From: Cellulomonas sp. Root930
GTDB taxonomy: Bacteria > Actinomycetota > Actinomycetes > Actinomycetales > Cellulomonadaceae
Assembly (NCBI GenBank): GCA_001429255.1
Contig: LMJI01000001.1
Location: forward strand, 2,831,879-2,895,878
Direction of reading: 5' to 3'
Length of the DNA stretch: 64,000 nt
Numbering within the stretch: the first letter of the stretch is position 1; each line of letters begins with the position of its first letter. Below, piece after piece: positions 38,518 to 45,355 of the stretch. The position numbers and the translations under genes were made by a program. The notes under the pieces were generated by a model that worked only from the letters and a program-made list of their open reading frames with translations, ran no database searches and had not been told where the DNA came from.

Positions 38518-38609
38518 GGCGATTTCCCTCCGTGCTGGGTCCCGCGTTCGGGACCGGGGTGTGGATCTCCGATATGTCCACGGTGGTCTCCGCGGGTCTC
38601 GACGCTCCA

Positions 38610-38623
38610 GGGCCGAAGGTCCC
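38610..38623. promoter_or_regulatory. DevR/DosR-type box (GGGCC-GAAG-GTCCC)
   Basis: A perfect match to the palindromic core GGGNC-N4-GNCCC of DosR/DevR sites, in the DoxX/universal-stress-protein divergent region. Its centre lies 33 bp (about three helical turns) from the next box. Binding is inferred from motif and context only. Confidence 0.55.
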
Positions 38624-38642
38624 GCGTAGTACCGGCTGAACA

Positions 38643-38656
38643 GGGACTCAGGTCCC
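38643..38656. promoter_or_regulatory. DevR/DosR-type box (GGGAC-TCAG-GTCCC)
   Basis: The best copy in the window: GGGACT-N3-GTCCC matches the central bases of the mycobacterial DosR consensus. It lies about 105 bp upstream of the universal stress protein start and 132 bp from the DoxX start. Confidence 0.62.
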
Positions 38657-38754
38657 GGGACGCCGGGGCAGGTGCGAGGGGAGCCTGGAGGTAGCGCGGC
38701 TGAGGCCGGCGGACGGCCGGAGTGGGCCACGCGCGAGGAGCGAGGAGGCACCTC

Positions 38755-39627
38755 ATGCGTACCGACGGACCCGTCGTCGTCGCACTCGACGGCACATCGA
38801 ACAGCGCGCACACCCTCGAGTGGGGCGTGGCGGAGGCGGTACGGCGGCAGGCCGAGGTCCTGCTGGTCCGTACGGTCGACGACGCGTGGCAGGTCACCGC
38901 CTGGAGCTGGTACCCGATCGTCGGCGGCAGCGACGTCGACGCCGAGGCCGTGCAGTACCTGGCCGACCTGCAGACGCGGCTGCTGGAGCGCCACCCCGGG
39001 GTGGTCGTGAAGTTCCGCGTGCTGCACGGGCAGGTCGTGCCGTGCCTGCGCGAGCTGAGCGGCGACGCCCAGCTCCTGGTGGTCGGTGCGCGGCCCCGCA
39101 GCGGTCGGGCGCGGACGGGGTCGACCGGCGCGCACGTCGCCGCGCACGCCCGCTGCCCCGTCGCGGTGGTCCGCACGGACCCCGCCCACCCGACGACGCC
39201 CGAGGCGCAGGTCGTGGTCGGCGTGGACGGCTCGGCCTCGTCGCTGTCCGCGGCGCACGTCGCTGCGCACGAGGCGTGGATGCGCGGACGGCCGCTGACC
39301 GTCGTGCACGCGCGCCCGACGATCCCCGACCCGTTCGGCCGCGGGAGCGTGCCGCCGCTGGCCACCGACGACGAGGACGACCCGACGCACAAGGCGGCCC
39401 GGGTGGTGGCCGAGTCTCTGCGCGCGGAGAACGCCGGCCTGGTGGTCGACCTCGCGCTCGTGGACGACGACCCGACGGACGCGCTCGCGGGGTTGTCGCG
39501 GGGAGCGGCCCTGCTGGTCGTCGGCTCGCGAGGCCTCGGGGGCTTCCGCGGCATGCTGCTCGGCTCGGTGAGCAGCGCCGTGGTGCGCGAGGCCACCTGC
39601 CCCGTCCTCGTGGTGCACGACAGCTGA
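38755..39627 (+). CDS. Tandem universal stress protein
   Basis: A 290-residue protein made of two UspA domains. The first starts VVVALDGTSNSAHTLEWG and the second QVVVGVDGSASSLSAAHVA. The second has the full ATP-binding motif LLVVGSRGLGGFRGMLLGSVSSAVV (G-x2-G-x9-GS); the first is degenerate (VVGARPRSGRARTGSTGAH) and may not bind ATP. In mycobacteria such double USPs belong to the DosR dormancy regulon. ATG at 38755 has GAGGAGG 8-14 nt upstream. A strong hairpin follows the stop. Confidence 0.92.
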   Translation: MRTDGPVVVALDGTSNSAHTLEWGVAEAVRRQAEVLLVRTVDDAWQVTAWSWYPIVGGSDVDAEAVQYLADLQTRLLERHPGVVVKFRVLHGQVVPCLRELSGDAQLLVVGARPRSGRARTGSTGAHVAAHARCPVAVVRTDPAHPTTPEAQVVVGVDGSASSLSAAHVAAHEAWMRGRPLTVVHARPTIPDPFGRGSVPPLATDDEDDPTHKAARVVAESLRAENAGLVVDLALVDDDPTDALAGLSRGAALLVVGSRGLGGFRGMLLGSVSSAVVREATCPVLVVHDS

Positions 39628-39640
39628 CGGGCGGTCCGCT

Positions 39641-39680
39641 GCAGAAGGGCCCGGCTCCGAGGGGAGCCGGGCCCTTCTGC
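39641..39680. terminator. Strong bidirectional hairpin terminator
   Basis: A perfect 18-bp stem (GCAGAAGGGCCCGGCTCC, loop GAGG, and its complement) starting 13 bp after the universal stress protein stop and ending 19 bp before the convergent alcohol dehydrogenase stop. It is followed by CCCCTTCTGC on the plus strand. Confidence 0.88.
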
Positions 39681-39699
39681 CCCTTCTGCGCGCCTGCGC

Positions 39700-40755
39700 T
39701 CACCGGGTCATCACGACCTTGAGCGCCTGCGTCTGTGCGGCGTTCCCGAACGTCCGGTAGGCGTCGAGGATGTCCGCCATGGCGAACCGGTGCGTGACGA
39801 ACGCCTCGACCGGCAGCTTCCCGGCCTCGACCAGGCGCAGCAGCATCGGCAGCGTCGTCGTGTTCACCAGACCCGTCGTGATGGTGACGTTCTGGATCCA
39901 CAGGTCCTGCAGCGCCAGCTCGACCGGCCGGCCGTGCACGCCGACGTTCGCCACGTGACCTCCCGGGCGCACCATCTCGGTGCACATCGTGAACGTCTCG
40001 GGGATGCCGACGGCCTCGATGGCCACGTCCACCCCGGCGTCGCCCGTCGCCGCCATGACCTGGGCCTTCCACTCGGGGACCGAGGAGTCGACGGTGAGCG
40101 TGGCGCCCAGGCGCTTGGCCACGTCGAGCCGGTGGCCGTCCCGGTCGATCGCGATGATCTGCGCGGCGCCGTACAGGCCGGCGGTCGCGATGGCAGCCAG
40201 CCCGACAGGTCCGGCACCGACGACCGCGACGGTGTCGCCCGGCTGCACCTGCCCGTACCGCACCCCGATCTCGAAGCCCGTGGGCAGGATGTCGGAGAGC
40301 AGCACGGCCAGCTCGTCGGGGACGGTGGCCGGCAGGCGGTGCAGCGAGCTGTCCGCGAACGGGATGCGCACCAGCTCGGCCTGCGTGCCGTCGATGAGGT
40401 GCCCCAGCACCCAGCCGATGCCGGAGGTGCCCTCGGGCGCCAGGCAGTGCGACGGGAACTGCGCGCGGCAGTACGTGCACACGCCGCAGCCGCTGATGCA
40501 CGCGATGATCACCCGGTCGCCGGGTGCGTGGTTGCGGACGCCGTCGCCCACCTCGACCACGGTGCCGACGCCCTCGTGACCGAGGATGCGACCGTCCGCG
40601 ACGGTCGGCACGTCACCGTGCAGGATGTGGAGATCGGTGCCGCAGATCGTGGTGGTGTCCATCCGGACGACCGCGTCGGTCGGTTCGACCAAGGCAGCGT
40701 CCCGGACCTCTTCCCACGTGATGGTCCCTGGACCGTGGAACACGAGCGCTTTCAT
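39700..40755 (-). CDS. Zinc-dependent alcohol dehydrogenase (MDR family)
   Basis: A 351-residue medium-chain dehydrogenase. The catalytic zinc ligands are in TTICGTDLHIL and GHEGVGTVVEVG, the structural zinc in ISGCGVCTYCRAQFPSHC, and the NAD(P) site is VAVVGAGPVGLAAIATAGLYG. The sequence is like the actinobacterial alcohol/aldehyde dehydrogenases that act in fermentative redox balance. ATG at 40755 is preceded by GAGGAG at the right distance. A DevR-type box lies 80-93 bp upstream, linking it to the neighbouring stress genes. Confidence 0.93.
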   Translation of the reverse strand: MKALVFHGPGTITWEEVRDAALVEPTDAVVRMDTTTICGTDLHILHGDVPTVADGRILGHEGVGTVVEVGDGVRNHAPGDRVIIACISGCGVCTYCRAQFPSHCLAPEGTSGIGWVLGHLIDGTQAELVRIPFADSSLHRLPATVPDELAVLLSDILPTGFEIGVRYGQVQPGDTVAVVGAGPVGLAAIATAGLYGAAQIIAIDRDGHRLDVAKRLGATLTVDSSVPEWKAQVMAATGDAGVDVAIEAVGIPETFTMCTEMVRPGGHVANVGVHGRPVELALQDLWIQNVTITTGLVNTTTLPMLLRLVEAGKLPVEAFVTHRFAMADILDAYRTFGNAAQTQALKVVMTR

Positions 40756-40834
40756 GGTGACTCCTCACCTCGACCGCGTCGGGCACGGTCGCCCGCGCAC
40801 CTCCAGCGTGGATCCGCCGCGCGCAGGCTGGGCA

Positions 40835-40848
40835 GGGTCGATGGTCCC
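40835..40848. promoter_or_regulatory. DevR/DosR-type box (GGGTC-GATG-GTCCC) upstream of the alcohol dehydrogenase
   Basis: Matches GGGNC-N4-GNCCC exactly, in the 94-bp gap between the histidine kinase stop (40850) and the alcohol dehydrogenase start (40755). It is less symmetrical than the copies at 38643 and 42438, so weaker binding is expected. Confidence 0.5.
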
Positions 40849-40849
40849 G

Positions 40850-42397
40850 TCAGGGCAGGGGGACCGACCACTGCAGGTGGGTGCCGCCCTCGGGCAGGGC
40901 CGTCACGACGAGGGCGCCTCCGCGGCGGACCGCCCGGTACTCCAGGTTGGCCAGCCCGCTGCGCATGGCCACCTCGGCCGGGACCCCGATCCCGTCGTCC
41001 TGGACCTCGATCAGCAGGTCGAGCCCGACGACGACCCGGACCACCACCTCGTGCGCGTGGGCGTGCCGCGCGATGTTGGACAGCGCCTCCCGCACCACCG
41101 CGACCGCGTCCTCGGCGATGTCCTCCGGCACGGTGGCCGTGACGCCGTCGGTACGCAGCCGGGGCATGAACCCGAGGCCGTGCCGCGCGTTCACCACCTC
41201 GGCGTCGATGCGGTTCCGCAGCCCGGACCCCGTCGCCCCGCCACGGGCGCTGAGCCGGAAGATCGTCGTGCGCACGTCCTTGATGGTCTCGTCCAGGTCG
41301 TCGACCGCGCCCTCGAGCCGGCGCGCCACGTCGGGGTGCACCACCTCCTGCGCGGCTCCCTGCACGTCGAGCCCGATGGCGAACAGACGCTGGATGACCA
41401 TGTCGTGCAGGTCGCGCGCGATCCTCTCGCGCTCTTCGAGCACCGCGAGGCGTGCCCGGTCGGACTGTGCGTCCGCCACGTCGAACGCGAGGGCGAGCTG
41501 CTCGGCGAAGCCCGCGATGCTCGGCAGGTCCGGCTCGGGCGCCGTGGTGGTGTCGCCCGCCGGCCAGGCCAGCGCGAGCGCGCCGATCCAGCGCTCGGCG
41601 CTGCGCAGCGGGACCGCCAGCACCCAGGCGGTGCCGTCCTCGCCGACGTCCGCGCCGTCCGCGACCCGGCGCAGCACCGGCCACCGGCCCGCGAGGTCGG
41701 GCTCGATCTCCGGCGGGAGGTCGTCGGTGAGGCCGTACAGCCGCGAGGTGTGCGCGCCGGAGCTCTGCCTGACCCGGGCGAGCACCGACGTGACGGCGTC
41801 GTCGCGCGGCAGGCCGCTGGTCAGGGTCGACGAGCACGCCGCGGCGGTCTCGAGCCACAGCTCGTGCTGGCGGGCCTGCCGGTAGGCCCGCGCGTGGCCG
41901 AGCGCGACCCCCGCGGCCGCGGCGAGCGCGACGGCGACCTGCTCGTCCCGCGCGGTGAAGTCGGCATGCCCCTCCTTGTCCGTGAGGTAGAGGTTGCCGA
42001 AGACGGCACCGCGCGCGAGGACGGGGACGCCGAGGAACGTGTGCATCGGCGGATGGTTCTGCGGGAAACCCACCGACGAGGGGTGGTCGGCGAGGTCGTG
42101 CAACCGCAGCGGGTGGGGGCTCGACACGAGGTGGCCCAGCACACCCTTGCCCTCGGGGAGGTGACCGATCCTGCGGGCGGTCTCGTCGTCGATGCCCCGG
42201 TACACGAACTCCTGGAGCCCGCCGTGGTCGCCCAGCACCCCGAGGGCGCCGTAGCGCGCTCCCGTGAGCGTGCACCCGGCGGAGACCAGCCGCTCCAGGA
42301 CGGTCGCGATGTCGAGCTCGGCCGACATGGACACGACCGCGCCCATCAGCGCCTCGAGCCGTTCGTCGCGTTCCGTCCCGGCCTCGTCGCCTCGCAT
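40850..42397 (-). CDS. DosS/DevS-like sensor histidine kinase (GAF-GAF-HisKA_3-HATPase)
   Basis: A 515-residue cytoplasmic kinase. GAF-A (residues 25-170) contains PQNHPPMHTFLGVPVLARG and FGNLYLTDKEG, nearly the DosS/DosT wording; the His in NHPPM (H115) may correspond to the heme ligand of DosS. GAF-B follows (about 180-310). The phospho-acceptor is H331 in ERIARDLHDMVIQRLFA, and the ATPase domain has VVREALSNIARHAHA and DDGIGVP. By family knowledge it would sense O2, NO or redox state and phosphorylate a NarL-type regulator, most likely the one at 43005-43718. ATG at 42397. It diverges from a flavodoxin across a box at 42438-42453. Confidence 0.9.
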   Translation of the reverse strand: MRGDEAGTERDERLEALMGAVVSMSAELDIATVLERLVSAGCTLTGARYGALGVLGDHGGLQEFVYRGIDDETARRIGHLPEGKGVLGHLVSSPHPLRLHDLADHPSSVGFPQNHPPMHTFLGVPVLARGAVFGNLYLTDKEGHADFTARDEQVAVALAAAAGVALGHARAYRQARQHELWLETAAACSSTLTSGLPRDDAVTSVLARVRQSSGAHTSRLYGLTDDLPPEIEPDLAGRWPVLRRVADGADVGEDGTAWVLAVPLRSAERWIGALALAWPAGDTTTAPEPDLPSIAGFAEQLALAFDVADAQSDRARLAVLEERERIARDLHDMVIQRLFAIGLDVQGAAQEVVHPDVARRLEGAVDDLDETIKDVRTTIFRLSARGGATGSGLRNRIDAEVVNARHGLGFMPRLRTDGVTATVPEDIAEDAVAVVREALSNIARHAHAHEVVVRVVVGLDLLIEVQDDGIGVPAEVAMRSGLANLEYRAVRRGGALVVTALPEGGTHLQWSVPLP

Positions 42398-42437
42398 GCT
42401 CGGAGCATAGGTGTGGCGGGTCGCCGCCGAGACGAAC

Positions 42438-42453
42438 AGGGCCCTTAGGCCCT
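42438..42453. promoter_or_regulatory. DevR/DosR-type box (AGGGCC-CTTA-GGCCCT) between the kinase and flavodoxin genes
   Basis: A near-perfect 16-bp palindrome whose core fits GGGNC-N4-GNCCC. It is 48 bp from the kinase start and 69 bp from the flavodoxin start, a good position to control both, including autoregulation of the sensor. Confidence 0.55.
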
Positions 42454-42514
42454 GGGGTGGCGGGGTCGACCGGCGAATCCTGGACCCAGGTCGACACACG
42501 AGGAGGTGAGGGCG

Positions 42515-43045
42515 ATGCGGGCACTGGTGGTGTACGAGTCGTCGTTCGGGAACACTGGCCAGATCGCGAAGGCGGTCTGGGAGGGCATGTTCAGCCGGAT
42601 GCAGGACGTCGCTCTCCTGGATGTCACGTCGGCCCCGCGCAGGCTCCCGCCTGACCTCGAGCTCCTGGTGGTCGGTGCGCCGACCCAGGCGTTCGGCATG
42701 AGCCGGCCGGCGACGCGCGCGGACGCGGAGAAGCAGGCGGGCACCGAGCCGGACGGTGTGTCCGTCGGGGTGCGCGAGTGGCTCCGCGAGCTCGACCCGC
42801 CGGAGCGCACCGTCCACGCGGCGACGTTCGACACCCGGATCCACAGCCCGCACGTCCCCGGGTCGGCCGCGGTCGGCGCGTGGCGCGTGCTGCGTCGTGC
42901 CGGGTTCCAGGTGGCGGCCGAGGCCGAGAGCTTCTGGGTGATGGGGATCAAGGGACCGCTGCGCGACGGCGAGCTGGAACGGGCACGCGCGTGGGGCGTC
43001 GGGCTCACCGGCCTGCTGCTGGGCCTCGGGACTCCGGCCCGGTGA
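42515..43045 (+). CDS. Flavodoxin-like protein
   Basis: A 176-residue FMN-binding protein. The phosphate-binding loop is YESSFGNTGQIAKAV, followed by LLVVGAPTQAFGMSRP, a flavodoxin/flavodoxin_5-type layout. It is likely a low-potential electron carrier or a quinone-type reductase working when oxygen or iron is short. ATG at 42515 lies just after AGGAGGTGA, the best Shine-Dalgarno in this area; a GTG nine bases upstream falls inside it. The 3' end overlaps the convergent response-regulator gene by 41 bp. Confidence 0.87.
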   Translation: MRALVVYESSFGNTGQIAKAVWEGMFSRMQDVALLDVTSAPRRLPPDLELLVVGAPTQAFGMSRPATRADAEKQAGTEPDGVSVGVREWLRELDPPERTVHAATFDTRIHSPHVPGSAAVGAWRVLRRAGFQVAAEAESFWVMGIKGPLRDGELERARAWGVGLTGLLLGLGTPAR

Positions 43046-43718
43046 CCCCGGTCGGGTCAGGGTGCAGACGATGCTGTTCCGCGATGAACAGAGCGGCCTG
43101 CGTCCGTCCTCGCACCTCGATCTTGGCCAGCAGGCTGGAGATGTAGTTCTTCACGGTTTTCTCCGCGAGGAACATCCGGTCGGCGATCTGCCGGTTGGTC
43201 AACCCCTCGCCGATGAGGTCCAGCACGGCGCTCTCCTGGGCGGTCAGCAGGTCCAGCCGGGCATCGTGCCGCTGCGACTCCCGGAGGCGGTCGAGCACCC
43301 GACCGGTGGTCGCCGGGTCCAGCAGGGACCGGCCGCCGGCGACGAGCCGGATCGAGTCGAGCAGCTGCGGTCCGCGGATCTCCTTGAGCACGTACCCGGC
43401 GGCACCGGCCGTGATCGAGGCCAGCAGCGCCTCGTCGTCCTCGTACGACGTGAGCATGAGACACCGGACGCCGGGGGCCAGCGTGGCGAGCTCCCGGCAG
43501 ACCTCGACGCCGCTGCCGTCGGGGAGCCGCACGTCGAGGAGCGCGACGTCCGCGTCCACGCGAGGGACGCGCACGAGCGCCTCCGCTGCGGTCGCGGCCT
43601 CGCCGACCACCGTCATCTCCGGGTCGGCCTCGATGAGGCGCAGGAGACCCTGGCGGACCACCTCGTGGTCGTCGAGCACGAACACCCGGATCTGGGCCAT
43701 GACGCCACTGTGCACCAT
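43005..43718 (-). CDS. DevR/NarL-family response regulator
   Basis: A 237-residue regulator from ATG at 43718, which has GGAGG five bases upstream directly after the RamB-like gene's stop; the internal ATG at 43700 would remove six residues. The receiver begins IRVFVLDDHEVVRQGLL, the phospho-acceptor is the Asp in VALLDVRLPDGSG, Thr and Lys are in LMLTSYEDD and GYVLKEI, and the LuxR helix-turn-helix is LTNRQIADRMFLAEKTVKNYISSLL. The wording is that of mycobacterial DevR/DosR. It most likely pairs with the kinase at 40850-42397 and binds the four palindromes in this island. Confidence 0.92.
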   Translation of the reverse strand: MVHSGVMAQIRVFVLDDHEVVRQGLLRLIEADPEMTVVGEAATAAEALVRVPRVDADVALLDVRLPDGSGVEVCRELATLAPGVRCLMLTSYEDDEALLASITAGAAGYVLKEIRGPQLLDSIRLVAGGRSLLDPATTGRVLDRLRESQRHDARLDLLTAQESAVLDLIGEGLTNRQIADRMFLAEKTVKNYISSLLAKIEVRGRTQAALFIAEQHRLHPDPTGVTGPESRGPAAGR

Positions 43719-45227
43719 TCAGGCCTCCCCGTGGCCGCCTGCGTGTCGATCGAGGAACGCGTACACCTCGGCCACCTCGACGCCCGGGAACGACCCGGTC
43801 GGCAGCGGCGAGAGCACGTGGGCGTGCACGGCGGCGCTGGGCCACGCGTGGCGCGCCCAGCGGGTTGCGAGGCCGGGGTCGGGCTGCCGGCAGCACGACG
43901 GGTCCGGGCAGCGGGACTCACGGCGTGTCGAGGTGTCCCGTCCGCGGAACCACTTGGCGGCGCCGAACGGGACCCCCACGGTGATCGAGAACCCGCCGGC
44001 GGACGTCGAGCCTGTCTGGGTGCTGCACCAGAACGTGCCCTCGGGGGTGTCGGTGTACTGGAAGTACTCCGTGGCGCGGTTCCGCCGCGTGAACGCCGAC
44101 CGGGCGGCCCACTGCCGGCACACGACCTGGCCCTCGATGGCTCCGGTCCCGTCGGCGGGGAAGCGGACGGCGTCGTTGCTGTACCCCTTGAACAGGGTGC
44201 CGTCGTCGCCCACCCGCAGGAAGTGCAGCCGGATGTCGAGGTGCTCGGTGAGCAGGTTGGTCAGCCGCTGGGCGGCGGCCTCGTGGGTGACCCCGAAGGC
44301 GTCGCGGAAGTCCTCGACCGCCAGCTCCTTGCGGCGCTTGGCCGCGCTCAGGTGCGCCACGGCGGCCGTGCGTGGCATCAGGCAGGCGGCCGCGAAGTAG
44401 GTGATCTCGACGCGCTGGCGCAGGAAGTCGGCGTAGCTGCGGGGCGTCGAGTGCCCGAGCACGCGGTGCGCGATCGCCTGGAGCGCCAGCGAGCGCAGGC
44501 CGTGCCCGCCGGGGATCGACGCGGGTGGCAGGTAGATGCGGCCGTTGGCCAGGTCGGTGACGGTGCGCGTCGAGTGGGGCAGGTCGTCCACGTGCAGGAG
44601 GGCGAAGCCGAGGTCGGCGGCCATCTGGGCGACGGCACTGTGGGTCAGGGCGCCGGTCGTGTAGCCCGCGCGCCGCACGAGGTCCTCGGCGACCTCCTCG
44701 ATCTCGGGCAGGTGGTTGTTGCGCTCCGTCATCCACAGGCGCAGGGCGGTCGTGGCGCGGCGCGCCTCCTCGGGTGTCGCGATCGCGGCGTCGTCACGCC
44801 TGGCCAGCTCGTGGTGCAGGCCGACCAGCGCCTCGAGCGCCTCGGTGGACAGGTTCCGGGCGGGGCGCACGCTCGGCAGACCGAGTGCGGCGTACGCCAC
44901 GGTGCCCTGGGCGCGGTCCAGCTCGATCTCGAGGGCCGCCCGCCGGGACGGGGGCGCGGCGTCGAGCAGGTCCGTCGTCGTGGTGCCCAGCGCCGTCGCC
45001 AGGGCCTGCAGGAGGCTGAGCCGGGGCTCGCGCCGACCGTTCTCGACGAGGGACAGCTGGCTGGCGGTGCTGCCGGCGAGGCGTCCGAGCTCGTCGAGCG
45101 TGAGCCCGCGCTCGGTCCGTGCGTGCCGGATGCGCCGTCCGAGCATGAGCAGCTGCGAACCCGGCGTCGTCGACCCGCGGGGTTCGGTGGGGAGGTCGAT
45201 GACCGGCCGGGCTGAGTCCGTCGACAT
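43719..45227 (-). CDS. RamB-like XRE transcriptional regulator with ImmA/IrrE-type and C-terminal domains
   Basis: A 502-residue regulator. Residues 28-85 form an XRE helix-turn-helix (LGRRIRHARTERGLTLDELG, ASQLSLVENGRREPRLSLL). An IrrE/ImmA-like domain follows, but its metallopeptidase motif reads ALQAIAHRVLGHS: the Glu of HExxH is Arg, so peptidase activity is unlikely. The C terminus has clustered Cys (ESRCPDPSCCRQP) as in RamB/ScfR proteins that control acetate and propionate metabolism. ATG at 45227. It diverges from ppdK over 128 bp, making that gene a natural target, and it is followed without a gap by the DevR-like gene. Confidence 0.88.
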   Translation of the reverse strand: MSTDSARPVIDLPTEPRGSTTPGSQLLMLGRRIRHARTERGLTLDELGRLAGSTASQLSLVENGRREPRLSLLQALATALGTTTTDLLDAAPPSRRAALEIELDRAQGTVAYAALGLPSVRPARNLSTEALEALVGLHHELARRDDAAIATPEEARRATTALRLWMTERNNHLPEIEEVAEDLVRRAGYTTGALTHSAVAQMAADLGFALLHVDDLPHSTRTVTDLANGRIYLPPASIPGGHGLRSLALQAIAHRVLGHSTPRSYADFLRQRVEITYFAAACLMPRTAAVAHLSAAKRRKELAVEDFRDAFGVTHEAAAQRLTNLLTEHLDIRLHFLRVGDDGTLFKGYSNDAVRFPADGTGAIEGQVVCRQWAARSAFTRRNRATEYFQYTDTPEGTFWCSTQTGSTSAGGFSITVGVPFGAAKWFRGRDTSTRRESRCPDPSCCRQPDPGLATRWARHAWPSAAVHAHVLSPLPTGSFPGVEVAEVYAFLDRHAGGHGEA

Positions 45228-45355
45228 GTCGTTGACGCTAGAGCAATAAGCGCTGTTCTTGACAGTGTGAGTCCATTGAAGCCGTGCCCGAGCAGCCTGG
45301 ACGCTCGAAGTCGGCGAGTATTCCCCTCGTCCAGGCCTGTGGACAGGAGCCTTTC

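Noticed and set aside
38538..38555. GGTCCC-N6-GGGACC as a further DevR box
   Set aside because: The half-sites point the opposite way and the spacing is six, so it is a hairpin and not the GGGNC-N4-GNCCC form.
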